The notes: generated by a model from the sequence alone, not told the origin. A stretch of 64,000 nucleotides of DNA from Candidatus Planktophila vernalis (GCF_002288185.1 NZ_CP016776.1:248001-312000), one strand, 5' to 3'. Shown: positions 16,356-26,739, counted from the stretch's first letter. Made by a program: numbers and translations.

Positions 16356-17294
16356 CTAGTTGCCTTTCAAGTCACCCTTTGTGAGGTGGAAAAGCAGCGA
16401 TTGAATCGTGGTGCGGCGATGATATGCCTCACGCCAAATCACAGAACGTGGACCATCGATGACAGATGCGGCAACCTCTTCACCGCGGTGAGCAGGTAAA
16501 CAATGCATGAATATTGAGTCTTTGTTTGTCAGCGAAAATAAATTCTCCGTTACGGCAAAGGGTGAGAGTGCTAGCACCTTCTCATCGCGTTCACTTTCAG
16601 AATCTCCCATTGACATCCACACATCGGTATATAAAACCGATGCATCTTTCGACGCAGCTTCTGGATCATGGCTTACTTCAACTTTTCCACCGCTCTTTGC
16701 TGCAAGATTTTTTGCAATCTCAACAACTTTGGCATTTGGCGCCCACTTACCACTTGGTGTTGCAGCAACAACATGCGCTCCCATGATTGCACCCATGATC
16801 AACCACGCATGTGACATATTGTTTCCATCACCAAGATAAACAAATTTGCGACCGTCAATGTCTTTTCCAAAGTTTTCGCGAATCGTTAACCAATCTGCAA
16901 GTAACTGGGTTGGATGATCATCATCAGTCAGGGCATTGATGACAGGAATGGATGCATGCGCGCCTAACTCCTCTACATCTGCCTGAGCAAATGTGCGAAT
17001 GATTAGTGCGCTGCAGTAACCGCTAATAATTTTTGCTGTGTCCGCAATAGTTTCCCCGCGACCCAACTGCAATTCATCTCCACGAATAAAGATTGGTGTG
17101 CCGCCCAGGTGGGCAACGGCTGTTTCAGAAGAGAGTCGAGTACGGGTTGAAGGCTTAGTCATATAAATGGCAACGCTCTTGTTTGCTAAAGCGCTTTTCG
17201 AGCGAAGCGGATCTTCGGCAAATGCCGCAGCGGTTTCCAGCAAAAGCTCAACATCATCGCGGCTGAGATCTTGTGTGCGCAGTAAGTCCTTCAT
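16356..17294 (-). CDS. argF: Ornithine carbamoyltransferase
   Basis: 312 residues. The carbamoyl-phosphate motif is KPSTRTRLS; HPTQLLADWLTI and FMHCLPAHRG are the other family motifs, the latter specific for ornithine over aspartate transcarbamoylase. It makes citrulline in arginine synthesis. Other arg genes are absent here, so it is detached from the usual arg cluster. Leaderless start. Confidence 0.96.
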   Translation of the reverse strand: MKDLLRTQDLSRDDVELLLETAAAFAEDPLRSKSALANKSVAIYMTKPSTRTRLSSETAVAHLGGTPIFIRGDELQLGRGETIADTAKIISGYCSALIIRTFAQADVEELGAHASIPVINALTDDDHPTQLLADWLTIRENFGKDIDGRKFVYLGDGNNMSHAWLIMGAIMGAHVVAATPSGKWAPNAKVVEIAKNLAAKSGGKVEVSHDPEAASKDASVLYTDVWMSMGDSESERDEKVLALSPFAVTENLFSLTNKDSIFMHCLPAHRGEEVAASVIDGPRSVIWREAYHRRTTIQSLLFHLTKGDLKGN

Positions 17295-17300
17295 TTGTGA

Positions 17301-17306
17301 ATTCTA
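17301..17306 (-). promoter_or_regulatory. Leaderless -10 element (TAGAAT) for argF
   Basis: Minus strand TAGAAT, six bases (TCACAA), then ATG 17294. Confidence 0.6.
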
Positions 17307-17348
17307 CTAGGTAGTTTTGCCATCGCCAAAGGTATTCTTATCCACCTC

Positions 17349-17618
17349 ATGGGCCTCTTTGGAAAGCGTGGAATTGAGACGGATTCTGACACCGATCTCT
17401 TAACTAGACCTGACCTTGAAGAAGACGATGGTGGTCATGATCGATTTGCTCATTATGTGAAGAAGGAAAAAATCACAGAATCTGCTGTGACTGGAAAAGC
17501 TGTAAGAGCCCTTTGTGGCAAAAAATGGATTCCCTCTCGTGCTCCAGAGAAATACCCAATCTGCCCAAGATGCAAAGAGATTTATGCAGGGTTAAAACCC
17601 GAACCAGAAGATAAGTGA
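17349..17618 (+). CDS. DUF3039 family protein
   Basis: 89-residue actinobacterial protein. The C-terminal half holds ALCGKKWIPSRAPEKYPICPRCKEI, a cysteine cluster (one Cys plus CPRC) that suggests metal binding. TATTCT lies ten bases upstream of ATG, so the leader is at most a few bases. The stop overlaps the next start. Confidence 0.85.
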   Translation: MGLFGKRGIETDSDTDLLTRPDLEEDDGGHDRFAHYVKKEKITESAVTGKAVRALCGKKWIPSRAPEKYPICPRCKEIYAGLKPEPEDK

Positions 17619-19468
17619 TGATGAGGCGTAATTCCTACATTGCACTTGCACTACTGATGATCATTTCATTATCACCACCAGCACTAGCGGCCGATAATCA
17701 ACCTCGCAAGATTGTTTCTGGCTGGATTCCGTATTACTCCACTAAGACGGTAATGCCCTTTATTAAGAAATTACCAACGCTTCCGACTCCTGCCGCTAAC
17801 TCGCCAGTCACTTGCGAAGCTAATGAGTATTCAGCTGAAGACATGGCTTTACTCAATTCTTCATATCTATTTACAAATAAAGATTTAATGAAAGAAGTAA
17901 TGCCATTTTGGTATTCCCTAAAAACGCCCACTCTCATTAGAGATGATTATTCAACTGCTAATCCATCGTGGCCTATCGCCAACACAATCTGTTTAATGCG
18001 CAAAAGTGGATTAAAATTGATTCCCACAATTACTGACGGTACGGATAAATTAGTTTTATCAGGTTACTTGGCTAAGCCTGAAGTTCGAACAACTATCGTA
18101 AAAACGATAGTGGATCTTGTGAACAAGTATTCATTTGATGGGATTGACCTAGATTTTGAAGGCTTTGCTTTTGTGGATGGGAATACAACGTGGCCTAGAA
18201 CAGCACCTAACTGGGTCTTGTTTGTAAAAGAACTCAGTGTTGCTTTGCGCGCTCAGCAGAAACTTCTGTCAATATCAGCTCCTTATGCATTCAATCCAGC
18301 TGAAAAACAAAAGGGTTACTACGTTTATTCATGGGCTCAGATTGCATCAAGCATTGATCGTTTGAGAATCATGACTTATGACTACTCAGTAGCTAAACCA
18401 GGGCCAATTGGTCCAATTAGCTGGACTGAGAAAACACTTCAATACGCAATTTCAATTATGCCTGCATCTAAAGTTTTTATTGGGCTTCCTGGTTATGGTC
18501 GAGATTGGATAACCAGTGTTGCTGGAACATGCCCTGCTACTGCGCCACCTGGATTAAAAGCTGGAGCGAAAGCTGCAACATTTAGAATGAATTATGCAGC
18601 TGCAAAAGCAGCCATTGATCAGGCAGTGCCGGTTTTTGATGTTAAAAGCAGTGAAGCCACATATTCATACCAACAGACATTTAATGGATTAACTGCAAAA
18701 GGTGCAGCAACTGCGTGCACAGTTAATCGAACTGTTTGGTATCAAAATGATCGAAGCTACTTAGAGCGGATGAATCTAGTTGCGAAGTATCGTTTAGGTG
18801 GGGCGGCATTGTGGACACTTGGTATGGAAGATGTAGCTGCTACAACAGCAATGAGAAATGTTGCTCTTGCAATTGCTCCAGATACCGTTTTAAGCACACT
18901 CACTGTCGAACAAGTAAATAGCAAAGGTACTTTCTATGGGGGAGTCTTCACCTTGAAAAGCACTCTCACACTTAAAGACAAGTCACCAGTGGCCGGAATA
19001 CCTGTGAGCCTTGAAATAAAGCGAGCTAATGAAAATTCATGGACTCCTATTGCAGAACTCATAAGTGGCGCGGATGGAAGCGTCAGTGTTCCTATAACTA
19101 TTGGAGCTAACGCCTCATTCAGGTTTAGTACCCAAGGAACTTGGGAGCGCGCAGAATCATTGAGTAATGAAGGCAAAGTCGTCCTTCTTTCACGAATAGT
19201 TCTAGAACGCCCAACTTCTGTGAAGTCTGGCAAGGAATTTATTGTGAAAGGAACTTTGCTCCCAGTCTTGGCGGGACAAGTTGTTGTGCTTCAGAAGTTT
19301 GTGTCAGGTAAATGGCAAAATATAGGTACTGCAACAACCACTGGAGCTAATGGAGAATTCCAAGTTAGCTTGATAGAAGCCAAGAAAGGAGTTATTAAAT
19401 TGCGAGTCCAAATCACAACAAAAGATGAACAAGTTCTAACTCCAGAATTCGCAGTGGTGGTTCGTTAA
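17615..19468 (+). CDS. Secreted glycoside hydrolase family 18 protein with C-terminal beta domains
   Basis: About 617 residues. A signal peptide (residues 5-26, ending ALAA) precedes a GH18 barrel with the catalytic motif DGIDLDFE (Asp175, Asp178, Asp180, Glu182). The last ~190 residues look like Ig-like or bacterial surface beta domains ([16 protein letters not shown]). GH18 enzymes cut chitin or N-acetylglucosamine polymers, including peptidoglycan-related substrates; the substrate here is not determined. The start is GTG 17615 or one of the ATGs at 17618/17621; all overlap the DUF3039 stop. Confidence 0.87.
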   Translation: MMMRRNSYIALALLMIISLSPPALAADNQPRKIVSGWIPYYSTKTVMPFIKKLPTLPTPAANSPVTCEANEYSAEDMALLNSSYLFTNKDLMKEVMPFWYSLKTPTLIRDDYSTANPSWPIANTICLMRKSGLKLIPTITDGTDKLVLSGYLAKPEVRTTIVKTIVDLVNKYSFDGIDLDFEGFAFVDGNTTWPRTAPNWVLFVKELSVALRAQQKLLSISAPYAFNPAEKQKGYYVYSWAQIASSIDRLRIMTYDYSVAKPGPIGPISWTEKTLQYAISIMPASKVFIGLPGYGRDWITSVAGTCPATAPPGLKAGAKAATFRMNYAAAKAAIDQAVPVFDVKSSEATYSYQQTFNGLTAKGAATACTVNRTVWYQNDRSYLERMNLVAKYRLGGAALWTLGMEDVAATTAMRNVALAIAPDTVLSTLTVEQVNSKGTFYGGVFTLKSTLTLKDKSPVAGIPVSLEIKRANENSWTPIAELISGADGSVSVPITIGANASFRFSTQGTWERAESLSNEGKVVLLSRIVLERPTSVKSGKEFIVKGTLLPVLAGQVVVLQKFVSGKWQNIGTATTTGANGEFQVSLIEAKKGVIKLRVQITTKDEQVLTPEFAVVVR

Positions 19469-19470
19469 CT

Positions 19471-19767
19471 ATGGTTAAAGTCGATGAGAAAATCGAAGAA
19501 GCCATAAAAGAGATTTTCAGCGGAGATAAACCCTGGGTAACAATTGTTTGGGATGATCCTGTTAATTTGATGACCTATGTGACTTATGTATTAATGGAAC
19601 TCTTTGGTTACAGCAGAGAAAAAGCCCATGAGCTTATGATGAAAGTCCATACGGAGGGCAAGGCTGTTGTTTCAACGGGAAGTCGTGAAGAAATGGAACA
19701 CGATGTTGCTCGTTTACATGAATACGGACTCTGGGCAACATTGCAGCGAGGTGATCAGGCGATATGA
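19471..19767 (+). CDS. clpS: ClpS adaptor (N-end rule)
   Basis: 98 residues with the ClpS core [36 protein letters not shown]. It delivers substrates with N-degrons to ClpAP/ClpCP. It is two bases after the GH18 gene and overlaps DUF2017 by four bases, the usual actinobacterial pairing. Confidence 0.95.
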   Translation: MVKVDEKIEEAIKEIFSGDKPWVTIVWDDPVNLMTYVTYVLMELFGYSREKAHELMMKVHTEGKAVVSTGSREEMEHDVARLHEYGLWATLQRGDQAI

Positions 19768-20339
19768 CAGATCACGATACAGATGAACAACATGGCTTCC
19801 ATCGCCACGGCGATAATGCCTTCGTCGCAGAATTTTCTGAATCAGAGCGTGAAGTTCTCATTAATTTGGTTGAACAAATCCTTGAACTACTTGGTGAGCG
19901 CACTGATAATCACGTAGATGACCCACTTGCTGCGATGGTTGGAATTACAACACATGATTCACCTCCAGAAGATGAAGTTTTGCTTCGACTCTTACCAAAT
20001 GCATATGCCGACCAAGTTGATGCAGCAGAGTTTCGCCGATACACAGAATCAACTTTAAGAGGAAAAAAGTATGCACACTCAATGTCAATGCGAATTACTT
20101 TAAAGAGTTCAGTGGATGGAATCATTGAAGTAGATCACGATGGCGCTAATGACTGGTTGGGTGCGATGAATGACATTCGTTTGGCACTTGGCGTTCGTTT
20201 AAAGGTTGAACAAAATAGCCATGAAGAGTTAGAACTCTTGGCACCAGATGATCCAATGCGCGGGGTCTACGCTGTTTATAGTTGGTTAGGTTGGCTGCAA
20301 GAATCCTTGATTGTTGCGCTTATGGATGAAGCTATTTAG
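19764..20339 (+). CDS. DUF2017 family protein
   Basis: 191-residue soluble protein beginning with an Asp/His-rich stretch, followed by [22 protein letters not shown], the DUF2017 N-terminal helix. It is found next to clpS in Actinobacteria, which suggests a proteolysis link, but the role is unknown. Four-base overlap with clpS. Confidence 0.88.
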   Translation: MTDHDTDEQHGFHRHGDNAFVAEFSESEREVLINLVEQILELLGERTDNHVDDPLAAMVGITTHDSPPEDEVLLRLLPNAYADQVDAAEFRRYTESTLRGKKYAHSMSMRITLKSSVDGIIEVDHDGANDWLGAMNDIRLALGVRLKVEQNSHEELELLAPDDPMRGVYAVYSWLGWLQESLIVALMDEAI

Positions 20340-20359
20340 TTTTCACATCACGCTCACGG

Positions 20360-20365
20360 TAGGCT
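20360..20365 (+). promoter_or_regulatory. Leaderless -10 element (TAGGCT) for murI
   Basis: TAGGCT, six bases (TGGCCT), then GTG 20372; no Shine-Dalgarno sequence. Confidence 0.6.
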
Positions 20366-20371
20366 TGGCCT

Positions 20372-21169
20372 GTGAGTAATGCACCCATTGGAATCTTCGA
20401 TTCAGGAGTAGGTGGGCTTACCGTTGCCAGAGCAATTCTAGATCAACTTCCTAACGAATCAACAATCTATATCGGCGATACAGCGCGAGGTCCGTATGGT
20501 CCACGCCCATTGGCTGAAGTTCGTGAATTTGCATTAGAAACTTTGGATTTCTTAGTAGAGCAAGGCGTGAAAGCAATTGTGATTGCATGTAACACAGCTA
20601 GTGCTGCAATGCTTCGCGATGCTCGCGAGCGATACAAAGTTCCAGTCATTGAAGTTATTCAACCTGCAGTCAGACGTGCAGTAGCTGCTACTCGAAGCGG
20701 TCATATCGGAGTTATTGGAACTCGCGCCACAGTTGATTCCAAGGCTTACCTAGATGCTTTTGCTGCTGCTCCTCAATTGCAGATTACTTCTATTCCTTGT
20801 CCTCTCTTTGTGGAATTTGTTGAGCGTGGTGAAACTTCTGGCCCTGAAATTACTAAAATTGCCCGTGATTACTTAGCTCCTGTAATGGAGGCAAAAGTAG
20901 ATACATTAGTTTTGGGCTGCACGCACTATCCACTATTAACAGGTGTCATCTCATACGTTATGGGCGAAGGCGTCACATTAGTTTCAAGTGCTGAAGAAAC
21001 GGCAAAAGATCTTTATCGCACATTAGTTGAAAACAATTTACTTCGCGATGCACGTGGTGGTGCCCCAACACACAAATTCTTAGCAACTGGCGATGCCAAA
21101 GCTTTTGAAAGCTTAGCTCGACGTTTTCTAGGTCCAGAAGTAACCCGCGTCGAACACCAAGATCTATAA
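20372..21169 (+). CDS. murI: Glutamate racemase
   Basis: 265 residues. The catalytic cysteines lie in VIACNTASA and LGCTHYPLL; the N terminus [15 protein letters not shown] is diagnostic. It makes D-glutamate for peptidoglycan. GTG start by the leaderless pattern. It leads murI-rph-rdgB, a common actinobacterial order. Confidence 0.97.
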   Translation: MSNAPIGIFDSGVGGLTVARAILDQLPNESTIYIGDTARGPYGPRPLAEVREFALETLDFLVEQGVKAIVIACNTASAAMLRDARERYKVPVIEVIQPAVRRAVAATRSGHIGVIGTRATVDSKAYLDAFAAAPQLQITSIPCPLFVEFVERGETSGPEITKIARDYLAPVMEAKVDTLVLGCTHYPLLTGVISYVMGEGVTLVSSAEETAKDLYRTLVENNLLRDARGGAPTHKFLATGDAKAFESLARRFLGPEVTRVEHQDL

Positions 21170-21185
21170 AACATAGGAGCAGCAC

Positions 21186-21911
21186 ATGGCACGCAATGAC
21201 GGACGACAAGTTAATGACCTGCGAGAAATTAAGTTCACTCGTGGATGGCTTGACCATGCCGAAGGATCTGTTCTTGTTGAGTTCGGCAAGACCCGTGTTC
21301 TCTGTGTTGCATCATTTTCACCAGGTGTTCCACGTTGGTTAAAAGATTCTGGAAATGGATGGGTTACATCTGAATATGCGATGTTGCCTCGTGCCACTCA
21401 TACACGCTCTGACCGTGAGAGCGTAAAAGGCAAGTTAGGCGGACGCACGCAAGAGATTTCACGTTTAGTTGGCCGCTCACTTCGTGCAATTGTGAATATG
21501 AAGGAACTTGGCGAAAACACAATTGTTATCGACTGCGACGTATTGCAAGCAGATGGTGGAACTCGTACTGCAGCTATCACTGGTGCCTATGTTGCGCTAG
21601 CAGATGCAATTACTTGGGCTAAAGCACAAGGTCACATCAAAGCAACAGCAAATCCTTTGAGTGATTCAGTGGCGGCAGTAAGTGTTGGAATCATTGATGG
21701 AGTTCCAATGTTGGATCTTTGCTATGAAGAAGATGTGCGCGCTGAAACAGATATGAATGTTGTTGTTGCTGGGGATGGCCGATTTATTGAGGTGCAAGGC
21801 ACCGCAGAGGGTGCTCCATTTGATCGTGCACTACTTAATCAACTTCTAGATTTAGCTGTTGAGGGTTGTGCAACTTTGAGCAAGCTGCAAAAAGAAGTTC
21901 TCTCAAAATAG
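21186..21911 (+). CDS. rph: Ribonuclease PH
   Basis: 241 residues. The phosphorolytic core is seen in [16 protein letters not shown] and [23 protein letters not shown]. It trims tRNA 3' ends. AGGAGC precedes the ATG. The stop shares its last base with the rdgB start. Confidence 0.97.
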   Translation: MARNDGRQVNDLREIKFTRGWLDHAEGSVLVEFGKTRVLCVASFSPGVPRWLKDSGNGWVTSEYAMLPRATHTRSDRESVKGKLGGRTQEISRLVGRSLRAIVNMKELGENTIVIDCDVLQADGGTRTAAITGAYVALADAITWAKAQGHIKATANPLSDSVAAVSVGIIDGVPMLDLCYEEDVRAETDMNVVVAGDGRFIEVQGTAEGAPFDRALLNQLLDLAVEGCATLSKLQKEVLSK

Positions 21912-22528
21912 TGCAACAAAGATTAGTTCTTGCCACGCGCAATAAAGGAAAGCTTGTTGAGTTCCGTAGAATTCTGGATTCTCTAGCACCAGGTGAAATC
22001 AACCTGGTAGGTGTTGATGAATTTCCTGACTTAGTTGACGTGGAAGAGACAGGTTCCACTTTTGAAGAAAACGCTTTACTAAAAGCCAGATACACCGCAA
22101 ACGCAACTGGATTGCCGGCGATTTCAGATGATTCTGGATTATGTGTTGATTTCCTCAATGGTGATCCAGGTATTTATTCAGCTAGATGGGCAGGTACTCA
22201 CGGAGATGATCAAGCTAATCTAGAAAAGCTTCTCAGCGAATTAAAAGATGTCAGCGATGACAAACGCACTGCACATTTCACTTGCGTTGCAGCGCTAGCA
22301 ATGCCTGATGGTCGCACCCATGTTGAAGAGGGCCTTTTTCACGGCCAGATCTTGCATGCACCAGTTGGCCAGGAAGGATTTGGTTATGACCCCATTTTCC
22401 AACCCCTGGGGATGAGTATTTCGAGCGCACAAATGAGCCCGCAAGAAAAGGATGCCGTCAGTCATCGCGGAAAAGCTTTGCGCCTAATTGCGCCTCATGT
22501 CATACAAATGCTGAGGAGCCTGGGGTAA
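21911..22528 (+). CDS. rdgB: dITP/XTP pyrophosphatase
   Basis: 205 residues, Ham1/RdgB family. It starts QRLVLATRNKGKLVEF; ISDDSGLCVDFLNGDPGIYSARWAG and the EGFGYDPIF segment are diagnostic. It removes non-canonical purine nucleotides. GTG 21911 overlaps the rph stop; a longer upstream reading would lie inside rph. Confidence 0.95.
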   Translation: MQQRLVLATRNKGKLVEFRRILDSLAPGEINLVGVDEFPDLVDVEETGSTFEENALLKARYTANATGLPAISDDSGLCVDFLNGDPGIYSARWAGTHGDDQANLEKLLSELKDVSDDKRTAHFTCVAALAMPDGRTHVEEGLFHGQILHAPVGQEGFGYDPIFQPLGMSISSAQMSPQEKDAVSHRGKALRLIAPHVIQMLRSLG

Positions 22529-22583
22529 CCTTGTCCTATAGACGCGCGTTTTTGACGTGCGCACCACTATCCAAGGAGTACTC

Positions 22584-23402
22584 GTGGCCGTAAAGAAGAA
22601 GAGCGCAGCAAAGAAGAAGGTTGCAAAAAAGGCACCTGCTAGAAAAGCTGTAGCAAAGAAGTCAGCTGCAAAGAAATCTGTAGCTAAGAAAAAGACAACC
22701 GCAAAGCGCGCAGTAAAAAAGAGCGTTGCTAAGAAAACTGCGAAGAAGGCACCAGCTAAGAAAGCTGCTGCAAAAAAGGTTGCCAAGAAGAAGACAGCTG
22801 CAAAGCGTCCAGTAAAGAAGAGTGCAAAGAAAGCTGCTGCACCAAGAGTTACTGTCACATCTTCTCGTCCAGTAGCAGCACCGGTTGCACCAGTTAAAGC
22901 GGTTGCACCTGCAAAGCCAACTGCTGCACCAAAGCAAGGTGCTTCAGGACGTGTTGTATTTGCTGTAGTAGTAGGAATTGTTTTGCTTGCAATGATCGTT
23001 TGGTCAAAGTCAGGCACAGATACTGATGATGGCGCAGCGCCTGCACCTTCTATGTCGCAATCAGTTGAAGCATCAGAGTCAGCTACACCAGAAGAGACAA
23101 CAGCTGCAGTTGGAACAATTGAAGCTCCATCTAAGTTTGTTGCACTCAAGAGTGCAGATGGCTTAAATCTTCGCTGGGTAGCACCAATGGCCACAGAGGG
23201 TTTGACCGGCTATAACGTTGAGATCCGCGCAAATGGAACTGGTGATTGGACAACAATCGCAACTGTTCCAGCAGATCAACTAACTCAAGCTGTAACAAAG
23301 AGCGGTGATGCTGGGTGGACTCAGTTCCGTGTGTCTTCTGTTTACTCAGATGGACAAACAGCGCCTGCAACAGTCTTTGGAATTCCAGGTGAGTTCAAGT
23401 AA
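22584..23402 (+). CDS. Membrane protein with histone-H1-like Lys/Ala N-terminal tail and FN3-like domain
   Basis: About 272 residues. Residues 1-90 are almost only Lys, Ala, Val, Arg and Ser in AKK-type repeats, like the C-terminal tails of histone H1-like and HupB-like proteins. A Pro/Ala linker and one membrane helix follow (VVFAVVVGIVLLAMIVW), then an acidic/Ser/Thr linker and a C-terminal fibronectin type III-like domain (YNVEIRANGTGDWTTIATVP). This predicts a cytoplasmic nucleic-acid-binding tail and an extracellular beta domain. GTG 22584 with AAGGAG (22573-22578) is the start. Confidence 0.75.
   Translation: MAVKKKSAAKKKVAKKAPARKAVAKKSAAKKSVAKKKTTAKRAVKKSVAKKTAKKAPAKKAAAKKVAKKKTAAKRPVKKSAKKAAAPRVTVTSSRPVAAPVAPVKAVAPAKPTAAPKQGASGRVVFAVVVGIVLLAMIVWSKSGTDTDDGAAPAPSMSQSVEASESATPEETTAAVGTIEAPSKFVALKSADGLNLRWVAPMATEGLTGYNVEIRANGTGDWTTIATVPADQLTQAVTKSGDAGWTQFRVSSVYSDGQTAPATVFGIPGEFK
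22587..22853 (+). repeat. Lys/Ala codon repeat tract
   Basis: Degenerate GCNAARAAR repeats encode the basic tail. The tract creates a long antisense open frame (22484-23194) that I treat as an artefact. Confidence 0.8.
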
Positions 23403-23418
23403 AAAGTAATTAGTAAAA

Positions 23419-23446
23419 GACCCTCGCTAATCAGCGGGGGTTTTTT
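23419..23446 (+). terminator. Rho-independent terminator
   Basis: CCCTCGCT-AATC-AGCGGGGG followed by six T residues. It ends the murI-rph-rdgB-tail-protein unit. Confidence 0.85.
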
Positions 23447-23466
23447 ATTTCTCTGAAATTAATTAT

Positions 23467-25212
23467 CTATAGCGTTGCAGTGATTGCATCCACATATGCG
23501 CGCACACCAGCAGGAACTAAGTGCACACCATCAGGTGCGAAGTATTCGGGATGGCCCATAGAGATGCTGGCCCAATCAACAACTGTTGCGCCATATAAAG
23601 CGGCATATTGAGCAATGAGGGCATTGTTCTCATCTCGCCATCCTCTTGGCACAGCAGTGTTAACAACGATAATTCGTGGCTGATTCTTCACTTCTTCAAA
23701 CACGGCCATTACTTGATCGGAAGTCAACTTATTGTTATTTCCCATATTAAAGATGACTGTTGAATCTACCGCGTTAGCTTTATCAGCTTTCATCACTTCA
23801 ATGAGTTCGGTTGCTTGACGACCAACACGAGCATTAATAATTGCAATAGGGCTGCGCGCATCTAATTCATAGTGAATTCCTAAAATCACAGAATCACCAG
23901 TAACCCATAAGCCACCTGGTTGAGTTCCAGTGGGTTCACTTGGTTGAACTGGTTGTTCAAGCTGCTGCTTAACAATGGCCATTTCTTTATCACTTTGCGA
24001 AATAGCGTTTGCACTGATGTATGAGGTGCCAAGTATTAAGAGAAGCACTGACGCAACAACAGTGCTCTTTTGACGTCGTTGCACGTTCTTGGTGCGATAT
24101 TTCATTCCTTTAAACCAATACTCAACTAGTCCACTTCGAACGGGGAGTTCGACTAAGCGAAGTGAAATGTCTGCAAGTGCAAAAACAACCAAAATGCGCA
24201 ATGCATAAAGAGCCCAAGTCGATCCTTCAAGATCTACTGCTGGGCGAGTAACTTGAAAGACAACCCAGTGCCATAAGTAGATTGCGTAAGAGCGCTCACC
24301 AATCCACACAGCGACTCTGCTACTTAGAATCGGTGCAAATCGAGAAGCAGGGTGGACGATGCTAGTAAGGATTGCACAACCAAAAATTCCAGCAAGCGGG
24401 AAAGCTAATTTATAAAGTGTTGGATCACTTTCATTGACCAATAAAAAGACTCCAAGTAATCCAACAAAACCGATGACACCAATGCCATCAATGAAATCTT
24501 GTGCTCGTCTATTGACCTTCTCTTGAAGATTCTGTGGGACCCAACTCACTGCAAGGGCAGCACCTAGAAATAATCCAATGCTGTGAGTATCTGTACCAAA
24601 GTAAACATGGCTTACTTGTGAGGTGTTGGCAGCATCAACTTCATATGAGACGAGTAATAGCGCAATACCTGAAAAGGCAGCGATTATGAGTGCTGCACCA
24701 GGGATTTTTGCCTTTCCGAATTGGCGAAGAACGAGAAGCAAAATAAGTGGCCAAATTAAATAGAACTGAGCTTCTACACCAAGTGACCAGGTGTGCTGCA
24801 GCAAGGGCGGCCGCGAAATGGTGTCGAAATAGTCGGTCTGTCTAAAAACTAACCACCAGTTCATTCCCCCAAGGAGTGCAAAGGGACTATCGCTAATAAA
24901 CCGGCGCATCGTTTCTGGTGCCCAAATGCTGATGTAAATAATCGTCACAAAGATCATAAATACAAGTGGTGGAAACAATCTGCGAATACGTGCTTTATAG
25001 AAAGCGCGTAGGTCTAAACCACCACTGCGCTGGATTGAATCTAAAAGCAGGCGTGTGATTACGTAACCAGAGATCACAAAGAAGAGGTCAACGCCAAGGA
25101 ATCCACCTGGAATCCAGGTAAAGCCCAAGTGATAAAGCATTACAGCAATTACAGCAACGGCACGCAACCCATCAATGGCAGGGATATAACGGATACCGCG
25201 GGGAGTAGACAT
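23467..25212 (-). CDS. OafA-type acyltransferase with C-terminal SGNH domain
   Basis: 581 residues. The N-terminal acyltransferase-3 membrane domain carries DGLRAVAVIAVMLYHLG and FFVISGYVITRLL, and RSYAIYLWHW follows later. The C-terminal ~200 residues form an SGNH esterase-like domain (GDSVILGI near its start; DGVHLVPAG with the Asp/His pair). Such fusions O-acylate cell-surface polysaccharide or peptidoglycan. Its ATG lies six bases after the stop of the coiled-coil gene, so they form an operon. Confidence 0.92.
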   Translation of the reverse strand: MSTPRGIRYIPAIDGLRAVAVIAVMLYHLGFTWIPGGFLGVDLFFVISGYVITRLLLDSIQRSGGLDLRAFYKARIRRLFPPLVFMIFVTIIYISIWAPETMRRFISDSPFALLGGMNWWLVFRQTDYFDTISRPPLLQHTWSLGVEAQFYLIWPLILLLVLRQFGKAKIPGAALIIAAFSGIALLLVSYEVDAANTSQVSHVYFGTDTHSIGLFLGAALAVSWVPQNLQEKVNRRAQDFIDGIGVIGFVGLLGVFLLVNESDPTLYKLAFPLAGIFGCAILTSIVHPASRFAPILSSRVAVWIGERSYAIYLWHWVVFQVTRPAVDLEGSTWALYALRILVVFALADISLRLVELPVRSGLVEYWFKGMKYRTKNVQRRQKSTVVASVLLLILGTSYISANAISQSDKEMAIVKQQLEQPVQPSEPTGTQPGGLWVTGDSVILGIHYELDARSPIAIINARVGRQATELIEVMKADKANAVDSTVIFNMGNNNKLTSDQVMAVFEEVKNQPRIIVVNTAVPRGWRDENNALIAQYAALYGATVVDWASISMGHPEYFAPDGVHLVPAGVRAYVDAITATL

Positions 25213-25218
25213 GACTAA

Positions 25219-26037
25219 TTACTTACGCGATGCAGATTTCTTTGCAGCTGCTTTCTTGGCGGTTTTCTTGACAGGCTTTTTTGCCGCTTTCTTAGGAGCA
25301 GCAATGGCTGGCTTAGTGCGCTGACTAGCAACACGGATTGGACCAGGATTAATGACTGTGTCATCAGAGTTAAGATTTTCAAGAACATTGCGCTGTAGAT
25401 CAGCCAGACGAGTGAATGCACTCTCAAGGCGTGCTCGGGATTGATGAATTGCAGATTCAGCAGCATCTAGTGATTGAGTTTGAATCTTATAGAGACGCTC
25501 TGCTTCAGTAATAACACTTGAGAGCCATTGGCGGTAATTAGAAACTTCGACAGTTGCTTCACTCACGATGCGCTCACCTTCACGGCGTGCTGCAGTTGCA
25601 AGGGCAGATGCTTCACGTCGCTTGCTTTCAATCAGTGACTCAGCTTCAACTTCAGCTTCAGCTATCTTGTCTGATGCCTCTGATTCTGCGGCTTGGATGT
25701 ATTTGCGACCGCGTGACTCTGCGCCACTTAAGATTGTGCGAGCTTTTGCGTCGGCTGCTTCAATCTCTTCTTTTGTTGTGCGATTAGTTTCAGCAATCAA
25801 TCGAGTCGCAATAGATTGCGCCTTGCTCTCACGGGCTTGGGCTGACTTAATCATTGACATTGCTGTCTCTGTTGCAAGAATTTCAAACTCTTCTTTACTC
25901 AAGCCAGTTATGTCACGACGTGATTTAAGATCAGCTAACTGTGATTCAAGTTCGCGAATTCGGTCGACGGATGAAGGCGCTTGTTCTTCTTCGCCCTTAA
26001 ATCCGACCCAGTTAAGGAAGGAGTTTTTCTCAGCCAT
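25219..26037 (-). CDS. Coiled-coil protein with Lys/Ala-rich C-terminal tail (DivIVA-like architecture)
   Basis: 272 residues. A long Ala/Glu/Arg-rich coiled coil runs from about residue 20 to 220 (DRIRELESQLADLKSRRDI onwards), followed by a C-terminal basic tail (KKAAKKPVKKTAKKAAAKK). DivIVA or other filament-forming proteins share the coiled-coil layout, but I see no DivIVA N-terminal membrane motif, so the name is only an analogy. ATG 26037 has GAGG upstream; a longer reading to 26052 is unlikely. Operon with the surface acyltransferase suggests an envelope-growth role. Confidence 0.7.
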   Translation of the reverse strand: MAEKNSFLNWVGFKGEEEQAPSSVDRIRELESQLADLKSRRDITGLSKEEFEILATETAMSMIKSAQARESKAQSIATRLIAETNRTTKEEIEAADAKARTILSGAESRGRKYIQAAESEASDKIAEAEVEAESLIESKRREASALATAARREGERIVSEATVEVSNYRQWLSSVITEAERLYKIQTQSLDAAESAIHQSRARLESAFTRLADLQRNVLENLNSDDTVINPGPIRVASQRTKPAIAAPKKAAKKPVKKTAKKAAAKKSASRK

Positions 26038-26088
26038 TGTCGTACCTCGCAACTCGTTGATAAGAGAGCCTTAGGTTAGAGCAAGGCC

Positions 26089-26733
26089 TTACTTACTGTA
26101 AATCGCCACTGAAATCGCAATGTATTGCGAGATCCAGGCTGCCAGGACGAATATATGGAAGAGCTCATGGAAGCCAAAGTACTTCGCATCTCGCCCTGGG
26201 CGCTTGAGGGCATAGAAGATTGCACCGATTGAGTAGAAAAGGCCTCCGATGAGAACAGGGAGTATTACCCATAAACCACCCTCTCGGTAGAGCGCTGGCG
26301 TATAAACCACGGCCACCCATCCGAGCAATAAATAGTTTGCAACGTATAACCATCTAGGTGCATTGAGCCAAAAGATTCGAAGGCCCACACCAATTGCTGC
26401 GCCAATCCAAACGACTAGGAGCAAGATATTTCGGCTACGACCTTCAAGTAGTGCAACTGCAAAAGGGGTATAGGAACCGGCAATGAGCAAATTGATATTT
26501 GCGTGATCCCACCTACGCCATATTTTTTTCTTTGCAGGCGTCCAAGGAACGCGGTGATAAATGGCCGAGACACTAAACAACATAATTGCTGTGATGGAAT
26601 AAATAGCAACTGCAAATTTGAGTGAAGAGTTACTGAGAATGAAAAGCACCAGTGAGGCGATAATGACTGCAGGGGTTGCACCTAGGTGAAACCAGCCACG
26701 TAATTTAGGTGGGACCACAGGAAGCTGTGTCAT
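26089..26733 (-). CDS. Hemolysin III/PAQR family membrane protein
   Basis: 214 residues, seven predicted membrane helices. Family motifs include SAIYHRVPW, DHANINLLIAGSYTPF and the C-terminal HELFHIFVLAA; the His and Asp residues form the metal site in PAQR relatives. The function in bacteria is unsettled. Start ATG 26733 follows from the TACCCT hexamer six bases upstream. A longer frame extends to 26907, but its extra N terminus lies across the divergent promoter and is not family-like. Confidence 0.9.
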   Translation of the reverse strand: MTQLPVVPPKLRGWFHLGATPAVIIASLVLFILSNSSLKFAVAIYSITAIMLFSVSAIYHRVPWTPAKKKIWRRWDHANINLLIAGSYTPFAVALLEGRSRNILLLVVWIGAAIGVGLRIFWLNAPRWLYVANYLLLGWVAVVYTPALYREGGLWVILPVLIGGLFYSIGAIFYALKRPGRDAKYFGFHELFHIFVLAAWISQYIAISVAIYSK

Positions 26734-26739
26734 GTATGC

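Noticed and set aside
22484-23194. 236-codon antisense open frame opposite the Lys/Ala-rich gene
   Set aside because: It arises from the repeat codons of the basic tail; its translation is low-complexity Phe/Ala/Leu with no family features, and the sense gene has a ribosome site and terminator.
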